From an uncultured Spartobacteria bacterium (GTDB taxonomy: Bacteria > Verrucomicrobiota > Verrucomicrobiia > Chthoniobacterales > UBA6821), in NCBI GenBank assembly GCA_903831635.1, contig CAIKYN010000249.1, forward strand, positions 1-11,293: a DNA stretch of 11,293 nucleotides. The letters run 5' to 3'. This document shows, piece after piece, positions 1-6,899 of the stretch. The translations under genes were made by a program, and so were the position numbers. Position 1 is the stretch's first letter; each line of letters starts with the position of its first letter. Below the pieces are notes generated by a model. The model was not told the origin of the DNA. It saw nothing but the letters and a program-made list of their open reading frames with translations, and ran no database searches.

Positions 1-1
1 C

Positions 2-709
2 AACCCGAAGACTGTCGCGATCCTTCTGGAGCCTGTTCAAGGCGAAGGGGGAATCAATCCCGCGACCCCGGAATTCCTAAAAAGGGTTCGTGAGTTGTGC
101 GATCAGCATGACCTACTCCTGATGTTCGACGAGGTTCAGTGCGGATTCGGTAGGACCGGGGACTGGTGTGCTTGGAGGACGATTATTCCATCAGGTGTCG
201 AGCCCGATGCGGTGAGCTGGGCCAAGGGAATCGCGGGGGGTGTGCCGCTCGGCGCTTTCTGGGCGGGAACCCGCTCGACAGCCACTCCGGCCAATCTTTC
301 TCTCTGCGACCTGCTCGGTTCCGGTACGCATGGGACGACCTATGGAGGCAACCCTCTGGTAGCCGCAGCCGGTCTTGCCGTGCTCTCAACGATTAGGGAG
401 GAAGGCTTGTTGGAAAATGCTCGGAACCTAGGCGCTTACCTCATGAGGGAGTTGGAGGCGATGAATCTACCCGCGATTCGGTTGGTTCGGGGTGTCGGTC
501 TGATGATTGGTATCGAGCTCAATGATCTCGCTGGGGAGGGGCTCCCCTCGATCATCGCTACCAAGGCGCTCATTGCTGCTGGCCTGCTCGTGATCCCCTC
601 CGGGGAACGGACGATCAGGCTTCTGCCCCCGCTGAACATCACGAAGGCAGAGGCCGACGAAGCTCTCTCGATCTTGAAAAATGTTCTCTCGGCTACGCCG
701 ATCGCTTAG
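2..709 (+). CDS. argD: Acetylornithine aminotransferase (class III, PLP-dependent), 5' end cut off by window
   Basis: This is the C-terminal 235 residues of a class III aminotransferase; the frame is open from base 2 and the start lies outside the window. ArgD transfers an amino group between glutamate and N-acetylglutamate semialdehyde in arginine synthesis, in the cytoplasm. Visible landmarks, numbered from the first visible codon: EPVQGEGGINPATPEF (10-25), the PLP-ring aspartate motif FDEVQCGFGRTG (42-53), the Schiff-base lysine in WAKGIAGG (K75), and the phosphate-binding stretch HGTTYGGNP (110-118). EPVQGEGG plus the GTT-x-GGNP motif fits ArgD better than the ornithine or GABA aminotransferases, but succinylornithine or other acetylornithine-like substrates cannot be excluded. 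The region between DEVQ and the lysine reads WRTIIPSGVEPDAVSWAKG, somewhat longer than usual. The stop codon overlaps that of the convergent deacetylase gene (shared bases 706-709). Confidence 0.9.
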   Translation, partial: NPKTVAILLEPVQGEGGINPATPEFLKRVRELCDQHDLLLMFDEVQCGFGRTGDWCAWRTIIPSGVEPDAVSWAKGIAGGVPLGAFWAGTRSTATPANLSLCDLLGSGTHGTTYGGNPLVAAAGLAVLSTIREEGLLENARNLGAYLMRELEAMNLPAIRLVRGVGLMIGIELNDLAGEGLPSIIATKALIAAGLLVIPSGERTIRLLPPLNITKAEADEALSILKNVLSATPIA

Positions 710-1680
710 CTCTGGCGCTTTTTAGACTTGCTGCTCTTCTGGGCCGAGGGAGAGCTGGAAGGGGAAGCCGAAGGAGTGGGCGCTGGATTTTTGCTCTCGA
801 GAGCAAGGAGTTCGGAGATGGTCACGAACTTGTAACCCTTGGCAAGCAGCGCATCAATTGTGGCTGGCATCGCCTCGATGGTTCCCTTGTGAATGTCGTG
901 GGAGAGGATGATGGCACCGGGTTTGGCACCACCACTCTGCTTCCAGCCATTGAGAATGCGACTCGAGACAACCGAGGCACCTGGATCCTTCCAGTCATCG
1001 GGATCCACCGACCAGAGAATGACCTTCATCCCGTACTCTTTCTCGATAGCCCGACTGAGACGAGGGTTCGTGGCCCCGTAAGGAGGACGCATCAAGGTGA
1101 CCGGCTTGCCGATGGTTTGCTTGATCAGATCCGAAGTGTCAGCCAACTCATGCTGGAGACCACCTTCGGCTAACTTATTGAGGGCCTTGTGATCCCAGCT
1201 ATGGTTACCGACCTCGTGCCCCTCGGCGATCTCACGCTGGAGGATTTCGGGATGATCCTGAACGCGCTGACCCAGGACAAAGAACGTCGCGTGGATGTGA
1301 CACTCCTTGAGGATATCGAGGAGTCTTGGCGTCAGTTTGGCATCGGGGCCGTCATCAAAGGTCATGGCGATGTAGGGACCGTCGACATGGATCGAGCTGA
1401 AGCTGCTGCGTTCGGTTCCCGGAGCCTGTTGTCCGGGTGCCTGCATGCCGGCAGAAACGATGGCAGGGGATGTTGTGGATATCGCGGTCGGATTGTTGGA
1501 AACCACAGTCGTCGCCAAGACATTGTTCGATGCGATTGATAGCAGAGCGAGAGTCGAGGCCGGTGAGGTCGCGGGGGGATTGGAAAGGTTTGACGGGCTT
1601 CCTTGCTGTGCGGAGGCGAGTGCCGGGGATAGAATCGCTAGAGCCACAGGCAGGATGCTGGAGAAGGATCGTCGGAACAT
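706..1680 (-). CDS. Secreted polysaccharide deacetylase (NodB/CE4 family)
   Basis: This encodes a 324-residue exported enzyme that should remove N-acetyl (or O-acetyl) groups from a cell-wall or surface polysaccharide. From the start at 1680 there is a good signal peptide (MFRRSF, then a hydrophobic run, with likely cleavage after ASA at residue 24). A Ser/Thr/Asn/Ala-rich linker follows to about residue 95, then the NodB domain (about 103-293). All five CE4 motifs are present: TFDDGP (107-112, catalytic base and metal aspartate), HSWDH (160-164, metal histidines), RPPYG (198-202), DPDDW (226-230) and LSHDIH (259-264, catalytic histidine). The C-terminal tail (294-324) is Pro/Ser-rich and ends in a Lys/Arg cluster, perhaps a wall-binding tail (inference). 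The frame stays open upstream to 1824, but that stretch runs through a palindromic element and buries the signal peptide, so I prefer 1680. No Shine-Dalgarno motif is visible. The substrate (peptidoglycan, chitin-like or other) is not determinable. Confidence 0.9.
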   Translation of the reverse strand: MFRRSFSSILPVALAILSPALASAQQGSPSNLSNPPATSPASTLALLSIASNNVLATTVVSNNPTAISTTSPAIVSAGMQAPGQQAPGTERSSFSSIHVDGPYIAMTFDDGPDAKLTPRLLDILKECHIHATFFVLGQRVQDHPEILQREIAEGHEVGNHSWDHKALNKLAEGGLQHELADTSDLIKQTIGKPVTLMRPPYGATNPRLSRAIEKEYGMKVILWSVDPDDWKDPGASVVSSRILNGWKQSGGAKPGAIILSHDIHKGTIEAMPATIDALLAKGYKFVTISELLALESKNPAPTPSASPSSSPSAQKSSKSKKRQS

Positions 1681-1789
1681 GATGCCAAGTAACGTGGCAG
1701 AAAATTTCAAAGATGCACGCCCCTGATCAAAAAATGAGCTAAGCATGGAAACGTGCCAAGCTGCCTTGCCCGCGGCCCATGGCTTGCCC

Positions 1790-1829
1790 GGCCGTTGCTT
1801 CGCATCCGTTACGGCTTCCTGCAACGGCC
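1790..1829. repeat. Nested palindrome in the spacer behind the LysR gene; REP-like element or terminator
   Basis: The outer arms GGCCGTTGC (1790-1798) and GCAACGGCC (1821-1829) are a perfect 9-base inverted repeat. Inside the 22-base loop sits a second palindrome, CCGTTACGG (1806-1814), that reuses the same CCGTT/ACGG words. Just to the left, CTTGCCCG occurs twice (1765-1772 and 1783-1790). The element lies 26 bases beyond the stop of the leftward LysR gene and about 110 bases before the deacetylase start, so it could end LysR transcription. There is no T-run on either strand, so it is not a classic intrinsic terminator. The reused words and local direct repeat look more like a dispersed REP-type element, which cannot be shown from one copy. 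Confidence 0.5.
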
Positions 1830-1854
1830 TCTATGCAATTTAATCAGCGTTTCC

Positions 1855-2757
1855 CTAAGCCGTAGGGATGAGTGCCTTGGCCCTCGGGGTCAGAAGGCTG
1901 AGGAACTCGAGCAGGGAGGGCTTCTCAGGCATTGGCCTGCGAGTGATGGCACCCATGGGACGCCACATCCGCTCTGCGTCGAGTTGCCGAGTACTCAGGG
2001 TTCCCTGCTTGATTTCCTGCCGCACGGAGGTCTCGGGAATAATCGAGATCGCCTGTTCTGCTTCCACGGCGGCCTTCACGGTCTCGATGTTCTCCAACTC
2101 AGCGACATAGGAGACCTTCACGCCGGCGGCACGCAGCGTTTTGTCAAGATGCTGCCGGGTTGGAATGTCCGGGGTGAGTCCGACGAAGCGCTGTCCGTCC
2201 AGATGCTCCAGTCCCAGCGGCTTCCTCCCCGTGAGGGGGTGTCCGGGTGGCATGACCAGGACAAGGCGCTCCTGCCAGCAGGTGATGGCGCGCAAGCCGG
2301 GCCGTGCCTTCGGATAAGCGACGAGCCCGAGATCAGCACGGCCATCCTCGATCGTTTCGTAGATCTCCTCTGCCTTGCGGTAGTCAACGGTGACCTCGAC
2401 GCCGGGGTGATTCTTACGGAACTGCTTAAGCATGGGAGGGAGATTATGTAGGGCAATACTGATGACGCTGGCGATGCGAAGCCTGCCCTTGAGCTCTCCG
2501 CGGGCGACGCGGAAGCGAGTTCCGAGGCTGTCGTAGCGGTTCAGAATGTCGCGGCAGACTTCGAGATAGACGTGGCCCTCGGGAGTGAGGTGGAAGGATT
2601 TCTTATCCCGATCGATCAGCGGAACGCCGAAGCGTTTTTCCACGGCTCGGACCTGCTGGCTCACCGCGCTCTGGGTGATGCCGCTTGCTTCGGCGGCTCG
2701 GGAGAAATTTCCCGTGTCGCAGAGATCGCAGAAGACCTTGAATCCCTCGATATGCAT
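1855..2757 (-). CDS. LysR-type transcriptional regulator
   Basis: This encodes a 300-residue DNA-binding regulator of normal length for the LysR family. Residues 1-60 form the winged helix-turn-helix: FKVFCDLCDTGNFSRAAEA, then the recognition helix region TQSAVSQQVRAVEKRFG (28-44), and LIDRDKKSFHLTPEG (47-61). A linker helix leads to GELKGRLRIA (87-96), the usual entry into the periplasmic-binding-protein-like effector domain (about 91-295), which ends with a substrate-type segment rich in EAEQAISIIPE. The effector and target are unknown. LysR proteins commonly control the divergent neighbour, here yggS, and often themselves; a 15-base palindrome in the shared spacer (2794-2808) is a candidate site. 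The start ATG at 2757 gives the canonical N-terminus directly before the HTH. No Shine-Dalgarno motif is visible upstream. Confidence 0.93.
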   Translation of the reverse strand: MHIEGFKVFCDLCDTGNFSRAAEASGITQSAVSQQVRAVEKRFGVPLIDRDKKSFHLTPEGHVYLEVCRDILNRYDSLGTRFRVARGELKGRLRIASVISIALHNLPPMLKQFRKNHPGVEVTVDYRKAEEIYETIEDGRADLGLVAYPKARPGLRAITCWQERLVLVMPPGHPLTGRKPLGLEHLDGQRFVGLTPDIPTRQHLDKTLRAAGVKVSYVAELENIETVKAAVEAEQAISIIPETSVRQEIKQGTLSTRQLDAERMWRPMGAITRRPMPEKPSLLEFLSLLTPRAKALIPTA

Positions 2758-2793
2758 CGTCAGAGTCTGCCGTGATCAGGTGACGAATCCCAA

Positions 2794-2808
2794 GGCAAAA
2801 TGATTGCC
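2794..2808. promoter_or_regulatory. 15-base palindrome, candidate operator between lysR and yggS
   Basis: GGCAA (2794-2798), a 5-base centre AATGA, then TTGCC (2804-2808) make a perfect interrupted palindrome. Looser symmetry extends outward (CAA on the left, TTTG on the right). It lies 37-51 bases upstream of the LysR start and 57 bases upstream of the yggS start, a sensible place for autoregulation or divergent control. LysR proteins usually bind interrupted palindromes of about this size (T-N11-A core). This one does not follow that core exactly, so assigning it to this regulator is inference. I could not find convincing -10/-35 boxes in the spacer. Confidence 0.35.
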
Positions 2809-2864
2809 CTTTGCATGGTCTCCCCTTCTCATGATCTCTGCTTCCAACCCATTACTGCAAACTC

Positions 2865-3545
2865 ATGCCCTCCCTAGCTGATAACCTCGAGTCTGTCCGT
2901 GCGAATATCTCCGCCGCTGCCAGTCGCGCCGGGCGCGAAGCCTCGACCATAGAGTTGATCGCCGTTTCCAAGACCTACCCTGCCGAAGTGATCCGAGAGG
3001 CGGTGGATGCAGGGCAGGAACTCTTCGGTGAGAATCGTGTCCAGGAGGCGCTGAACAAGGTGCCGACTCTTCCTGGAAATCTGCGATGGCACCTCATCGG
3101 GCATCTTCAATCGAATAAGGTGAGGAAGGCCTTGCCGTTGTTTGAACTGATTCATGGCGTTGACTCGACAGGTCTTGCGAAGGACATTGACCGAATCGCA
3201 GCGGAGGAGGGGATGTATCCGCGAATCCTGCTCGAGGTGAATGTCTCGGGTGAGGGGAGTAAGCATGGATTTTCTCCAGAAAATCTGGAACGTGAATTGG
3301 AAGGATTGCTAGCCCTACCGCGGGTTCAGGTCGAGGGATTCATGACCATGGCACCCTTGGCTCAGGACCCGGAATTGGCGCGACCTTATTTTGCCGCACT
3401 CCGAGAATTGCGGGATCGAATGGCTCAACAATCGGGGATTCCACTTGGAACGCTTTCCATGGGGATGAGTGGAGATTATCAGGTGGCCGTTGAGGAGGGG
3501 GCCACTCTGGTCAGGGTTGGTTCTGCTATCTTTGGCTCGCGATAA
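2865..3545 (+). CDS. yggS: YggS/PLPBP family pyridoxal-phosphate homeostasis protein
   Basis: This encodes a 226-residue, cytoplasmic, single-domain TIM-barrel PLP-binding protein of typical family length. Members carry PLP on a lysine but have no established enzyme activity; they buffer PLP and affect amino-acid and vitamin B6 balance. Seen here: the PLP lysine in LIAVSKTYP (K36), FGENRVQEA (54-62), WHLIGHLQSNKVRKAL (75-90), LLEVNVSGEGSKHGF with the family's N-x-S-x-E-xx-K-x-G pattern, GFMTMAPLA, and the C-terminal phosphate-binding part SMGMSGDYQVAVEEGATLVRVGSAIFG. In this last part the usual MSxDFExAI reads MSGDYQVAV, a mild deviation. The ATG at 2865 gives the normal N-terminus; the leader is pyrimidine-rich with no Shine-Dalgarno motif. 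Divergent from the LysR gene and 63 bases upstream of the first coiled-coil gene, so co-transcription with the latter is possible. Confidence 0.95.
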   Translation: MPSLADNLESVRANISAAASRAGREASTIELIAVSKTYPAEVIREAVDAGQELFGENRVQEALNKVPTLPGNLRWHLIGHLQSNKVRKALPLFELIHGVDSTGLAKDIDRIAAEEGMYPRILLEVNVSGEGSKHGFSPENLERELEGLLALPRVQVEGFMTMAPLAQDPELARPYFAALRELRDRMAQQSGIPLGTLSMGMSGDYQVAVEEGATLVRVGSAIFGSR

Positions 3546-3608
3546 AAAATCCGCCTAATTGAAGATTTTTCGGGTAAAAATGAGAGGGCTACGCTACCCA
3601 TAGTGGTC

Positions 3609-4226
3609 ATGTCAGACTTTCACGAAGATAACGACGAATTACTGGATCTGGAACAGAGCCCTTCTGCTGAGGAACTCCAGAATCAAGTCAAGAGAGCGCA
3701 AACAGAGTTGCTGCAACTGCGTCAGCGCCAAGATCTCATCGAGAAGGAAAAACAGCGCCTCGAGGAATTGACTCGCCGGCAGGAAGAGTTGGAGCGCGGT
3801 CGCAATGAGATCGCGGATAAGCTCGGTCGCTCCATCATCATGGTTCAACGTGAAACCGAGGAAGCCCAGCGTCGCCTTGAACAGCTCAATACCATTCAGG
3901 ATTCGTTTGCAGAGCATCTCCGTAACCTTGAAGAGATCGACCCCAAGGCTTGGAACGGTCGAGATCTCCCTCGTGAATTGACCCGAGCGCTCGGTACCGT
4001 GGACGAGGCCCGAGCTGCTTATGCCCGATCGCATGCCAAGATCTCTCCAAGTGCTGATCCTGAGACAGGTCTGCCCGTTGAGTCCGGAGCTCTCTTCCAC
4101 GAAGGGGGCGATCAGGGATTTGCCACCTGGCTTCAGAACGGTCTGGCTTTCACGCTGCCCCTCCTCATTCTCGGCACGGTTGCGCTGTTTATCTGGGTCT
4201 GGCATCTGCTGACTGCGCCGAAATAA
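3609..4226 (+). CDS. Coiled-coil protein with C-terminal membrane anchor, function unknown
   Basis: I do not recognise this 205-residue protein. An acidic N-terminus (MSDFHEDNDELLDLEQ) leads into a long, strongly charged helical region (about 18-112) with heptad-like Leu/Ile spacing and Glu/Gln/Arg/Lys filling, typical of a coiled coil. There is a break near residue 111 (DPKAWNG), a second shorter helix (about 118-145), a Gly/Pro-containing loop, and then one hydrophobic segment (about 178-200) followed by only five residues. With no signal peptide, the expected topology is a cytoplasmic coiled coil held to the inner membrane by a C-tail anchor. I chose ATG 3609; in-frame GTG codons lie just upstream (3603), but the ATG gives a natural start. 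It is followed after 20 bases by another gene with the same architecture, so the two are probably co-transcribed and may pair. No enzymatic motif is visible. Confidence 0.8.
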   Translation: MSDFHEDNDELLDLEQSPSAEELQNQVKRAQTELLQLRQRQDLIEKEKQRLEELTRRQEELERGRNEIADKLGRSIIMVQRETEEAQRRLEQLNTIQDSFAEHLRNLEEIDPKAWNGRDLPRELTRALGTVDEARAAYARSHAKISPSADPETGLPVESGALFHEGGDQGFATWLQNGLAFTLPLLILGTVALFIWVWHLLTAPK

Positions 4227-4246
4227 GCCGATCAGTTCCCTATTTC

Positions 4247-4675
4247 ATGCCGACTCCCTCTCCCGGTCGCCGCAATGTCCGTCCGCGTACTGCGGCGGCA
4301 GCGCCCCTGCGAGTAAAACCGAAGGCCTTGGTCAATGATGATCGACTAAAGCTGGAAAGGGATCTTGAGGAGATCCGGAAACAGGAAGCCGAGTTGAAAA
4401 AACTCGAGGAGGAGATGAAGAGGAAGGTGGAAGAGCTTCCCAAAAAACTTGCCGAACAAGAGCGCAAGCAACGGGAAAGAATTCACAAACTTGCGGTCCT
4501 CACTGCCACCGACCATGTCGGCCGGCCACGCGATAAGCGCCATGCCCCGCTCCGGCAGGGCAATGGGGTTCGCCGGATGACGCTTCCGGAGCAGCGCAGG
4601 GCGCGTATGCAATTCCTGCTTCTGTGTGCTGTCCTGGCGGTTTTCCTGATCCTTCTTTGGAAATCCCTTCCTTAG
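4247..4675 (+). CDS. Small coiled-coil protein with C-terminal membrane anchor, function unknown
   Basis: I do not recognise this 142-residue protein. Residues 1-30 are basic, Pro/Ala/Arg-rich and probably disordered. Residues 32-85 form a dense Lys/Glu/Leu helix (DLEEIRKQEAELKKLEEEM and onward) that reads as a coiled coil. Residues 86-120 are basic and Gly/Arg-rich, and 121-138 (MQFLLLCAVLAVFLILLW) form a single membrane segment ending four residues before the C-terminus. It lacks a signal peptide, so it should be tail-anchored with the body in the cytoplasm; the flanking arginines fit positive-inside orientation. It begins 20 bases after the preceding coiled-coil gene and shares its layout but not obvious sequence identity. 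The two basic parts could bind nucleic acid or acidic lipid head groups, which is speculation. Confidence 0.75.
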   Translation: MPTPSPGRRNVRPRTAAAAPLRVKPKALVNDDRLKLERDLEEIRKQEAELKKLEEEMKRKVEELPKKLAEQERKQRERIHKLAVLTATDHVGRPRDKRHAPLRQGNGVRRMTLPEQRRARMQFLLLCAVLAVFLILLWKSLP

Positions 4676-4808
4676 TCTTTTTCTTAGTGAAATCAGTCCC
4701 CAAGGGGTTTCTTAAGAATTTTTCAACGACATTTCTGAACTCACGAACCGGCATCGGAGCGACGATAAAATGCTCCTATTTTCCCCAGTCGCAGAGTAGT
4801 TTGAGCTG
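4676..4808. other. Spacer ahead of the dehydrogenase operon, probable promoter region
   Basis: This is the longest same-strand gap in the middle block, so it probably separates two transcription units. It holds a short CCCC-AA-GGGG hairpin (4698-4707) followed by TTTCTT, and then a 10-base palindrome TTCTTAAGAA (4709-4718) followed by a T-rich run. These could act as a weak terminator for the coiled-coil genes. Further on, TAAAAT (4766-4771) resembles a -10 box 38 bases before the E1 alpha start, but no matching -35 box sits at the usual distance. The E1 alpha start at 4809 has no clear Shine-Dalgarno sequence. Confidence 0.3.
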
Positions 4809-5855
4809 ATGACCAAGCCCAAGTCAGCTAAGACCAAAGGGTCCCAGGAAAAGAGTTCCACGGGTGCCACGGCTGGAGTTCTTACTGCCGAGCTTGCACG
4901 TCGTGCCTATCGTACAATGCTGGAAGCTCGGCTTCTCGAGGAGAAGTTGGCTGCACTCTACCGCTCTGGAAAAATCGTCGGCGGCGTCTTTCTTGGTCGC
5001 GGACAGGAGGCCCTGAGTGTCTCCCTCGGGGTCCATCTTCGCCGGGGCGATATTTACGCCCCGCTCATCCGTGATCAGGCGGGAAGGCTTGCTTTCGGCG
5101 ATACCATTCTCGACACGCTCCGTACCTATCTCGGCTCTTCTCTTGGCTCCATGCGGGGACGCGATGGTAACATTCATCGGGGACGTCCTTCGGAGGGATA
5201 TCACGCAATGATCAGCCATCTCGGGGCGATGGTCTCTACGGTCTGCGGTAGTCTTGTTGCGAAGCGCTTCCGCGGGGAGAAGGGGACGGTCGGCGCCACC
5301 TGTATCGGCGAGGGCGGCACCTCAACGGGAAGCTTTCATGAGGGAATGAACATGGCCGCTGTCGAGAAGCTCCCGCTGGTCGTGGTGGTCGCCAACAATC
5401 AGTATTCCTATTCGACACCCAATGATCGTCAGTTTGCCTGTTCCGATCTTCTTGCGAAGGCGGCAGGGTATGGGGTCCAGGGACACCGCGCCGTCGGCAA
5501 TGATCTGGTCGATTGCCTCAGTGTCATTGGTGAAGCCGTTGCCGCAGCCCGCCGTGGCGAGGGACCCCAGCTTGTGGTTGCGGATCTCCTCAGGCTTGTT
5601 GGTCATGGTGAGCATGACGACGCCTCCTACATCCCTGAGGCCTTGAAAAAATCCCCGCTTGGACGGGATTGCCTTGAACTTGCGAAACAGTCTCTTGTGG
5701 AAAGGGAGTGGTTGTCCGAAGAGGAGGCTGCTTCCTGGCACAAAGCCGTCGAAAAAGATGTCGAGGAGACAGCCTCCAAGGTGCTGCGAGAACCAGCTCC
5801 GGATCCCACGGAGGAGGACTGGAATGCCTTCGCTTCCCTAGGCAGGAATCATTAG
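4809..5855 (+). CDS. 2-oxoacid dehydrogenase complex E1 component, alpha subunit (thiamine diphosphate)
   Basis: This 348-residue subunit binds thiamine diphosphate (ThDP) and, with E1 beta, decarboxylates a 2-oxoacid and passes the acyl group to the lipoyl arm of E2. A Lys/Ser/Thr-rich N-terminal extension (1-25) precedes the fold. Landmarks: GRGQEA (63-68), RDQAGRLAFG (88-97), MRGRDGNIH (115-123), the ThDP-Mg motif starting GEGGTSTGSFHEG (167-179) and ending ANNQYS (195-200), and a regulatory-loop-like segment GHGEHDDASYIP (265-276). The first motif residue pair is GE where pyruvate-type enzymes have GD; as I recall, branched-chain E1 alpha also has GEG, so I read it as functional. The alpha-beta split, BCKDH-like motifs and gene order fit pyruvate or branched-chain oxoacid dehydrogenase (pdhA or bkdA). 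The motifs do not settle the substrate. First gene of a three-gene operon, 27 bases before E1 beta. Confidence 0.93.
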   Translation: MTKPKSAKTKGSQEKSSTGATAGVLTAELARRAYRTMLEARLLEEKLAALYRSGKIVGGVFLGRGQEALSVSLGVHLRRGDIYAPLIRDQAGRLAFGDTILDTLRTYLGSSLGSMRGRDGNIHRGRPSEGYHAMISHLGAMVSTVCGSLVAKRFRGEKGTVGATCIGEGGTSTGSFHEGMNMAAVEKLPLVVVVANNQYSYSTPNDRQFACSDLLAKAAGYGVQGHRAVGNDLVDCLSVIGEAVAAARRGEGPQLVVADLLRLVGHGEHDDASYIPEALKKSPLGRDCLELAKQSLVEREWLSEEEAASWHKAVEKDVEETASKVLREPAPDPTEEDWNAFASLGRNH

Positions 5856-5882
5856 TCCGTAGAACCAAGTGCCTAAGCCCCA

Positions 5883-6860
5883 ATGAGCAGTATCACCTAT
5901 CTTGAAGCCATACGTCTGGCGCAGCAGAGGGCATTGAAGGAAGATCCGAGGGTCTTTATTTACGGACAAGATATCGGTGTTTTTGGCGGTGCCTTCAAGG
6001 CCACCAAGAATCTGGCCAAGGAATTTCCAGGCCGCGTCCTAGATGCTCCGATCAGCGAGGATGCGATGGTGGGACTAGCCATTGGAGCAGCCATCGAGGG
6101 GATGAGGCCAATCGTGGAAATGCAGTTCGCCGACTTCTCCACCTGCGGCTTCAACCAGATTGTTAATCAGGCGGCCACGCTTCATTACCGCACCGGCACC
6201 CCATGCCCCATCGTCGTGCGTCTGCCGAGCGGTGGGACGCCGGGAAGCGGGCCATTCCACAGTCAGAGCATGGAAGCGATCTATGCCCATTATCCCGGTC
6301 TCGTGGTAATGACTCCCGCGACCGTCGAGGATGCTTACACGATGATGCTGGAGGCTGTTGCGCTCGAGGATCCGGTGATCTTCTGCGAACACAAGTTTCT
6401 TTACTATCATCTCAAGGCGGAGAAGTTGCCGAAGTTTCCCGGAGAAGAACTACCCTTTGGCAAGGCGCGCATCACTAGGCCCGGTCGGGACGCTACCGTA
6501 GTCGCCTACAGCGCCATGGTTCACGAGGCGCTGGCCGCCGCGGAGGAACTCACCCAAGATGGCTACGACATCGAGGTGGTGGATCTCCGAACGGTAAGGC
6601 CGATCGACACGGACACAATCCTTGCCTCGGTTGCCAGAACGGGAAGATTGCTTGTGGTAGGAGAAGCATGGCCTTGGGGAGGTGTTGCCGCAGAGGTTGT
6701 TGCGCGTGTTGCCACCGAGGGCTTCGGACTTCTGGATGCTCCCCCGCAGAGACTTAATGCGAAGGAGACGCCCGTTCCCTACCATCCAGCCCTCTGGGGC
6801 ACCCATCGTCCGACGGCTTCCTCCGTGGCCAATTCCCTGAGACAGCTTCTGGAACTCTAA
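5883..6860 (+). CDS. 2-oxoacid dehydrogenase complex E1 component, beta subunit
   Basis: This 325-residue partner of the upstream alpha subunit has normal length for the family. The N-terminal half has YGQDIGVFGGAFKAT (27-41), the ThDP-activating glutamate in PISEDAM (E59), EMQFADFSTCGFNQIVNQAA (79-98) and the active-site histidine in GPFHSQSMEAIYAHYPG (H126). The C-terminal half is the transketolase C domain with TVVAYSAMVHEAL, VVDLRTVRPIDTDTI and the late VGEAWPWGG. QFADF-QIVNQAA and HSQSMEA are closer to my recollection of branched-chain-type E1 beta than to acetoin dehydrogenase, but many bacterial pyruvate dehydrogenases share this type. The ATG at 5883 follows the alpha stop by 27 bases, without a Shine-Dalgarno sequence. 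Translation coupling with the neighbours is likely given the even spacing of the three genes. Confidence 0.94.
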   Translation: MSSITYLEAIRLAQQRALKEDPRVFIYGQDIGVFGGAFKATKNLAKEFPGRVLDAPISEDAMVGLAIGAAIEGMRPIVEMQFADFSTCGFNQIVNQAATLHYRTGTPCPIVVRLPSGGTPGSGPFHSQSMEAIYAHYPGLVVMTPATVEDAYTMMLEAVALEDPVIFCEHKFLYYHLKAEKLPKFPGEELPFGKARITRPGRDATVVAYSAMVHEALAAAEELTQDGYDIEVVDLRTVRPIDTDTILASVARTGRLLVVGEAWPWGGVAAEVVARVATEGFGLLDAPPQRLNAKETPVPYHPALWGTHRPTASSVANSLRQLLEL

Positions 6861-6899
6861 CCTGATCCCGCCCATCGCCTACCCGAACCGCCGACCGCC

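Noticed and set aside
1681..1824. Longer N-terminus for the deacetylase starting at 1824 or 1746
   Set aside because: The added residues precede a clear signal peptide and run through the palindromic element; a 1680 start gives a normal exported protein.
1753..2451. Long rightward open frame opposite the LysR gene (232 codons)
   Set aside because: It lies antisense to a gene with a complete LysR fold, and its translation is Gly/Leu/Arg-rich with no domain or signal; it is a codon-bias shadow.
3639..4205. Leftward open frame opposite the first coiled-coil gene (188 codons)
   Set aside because: The plus-strand frame has a coherent coiled coil plus membrane anchor and fits the operon; the minus-strand product has no coherent features.
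4698..4715. CCCC-AA-GGGG followed by TTTCTT as a classic intrinsic terminator
   Set aside because: A 4-base stem with a 2-base loop is too weak and strained; kept only as part of the spacer description.
5307..5315. GEG in place of GDG in the E1 alpha thiamine motif, considered as a sign of an inactive enzyme
   Set aside because: Branched-chain-type E1 alpha subunits, as I recall them, naturally carry GEG, and the rest of the ThDP motif is intact.
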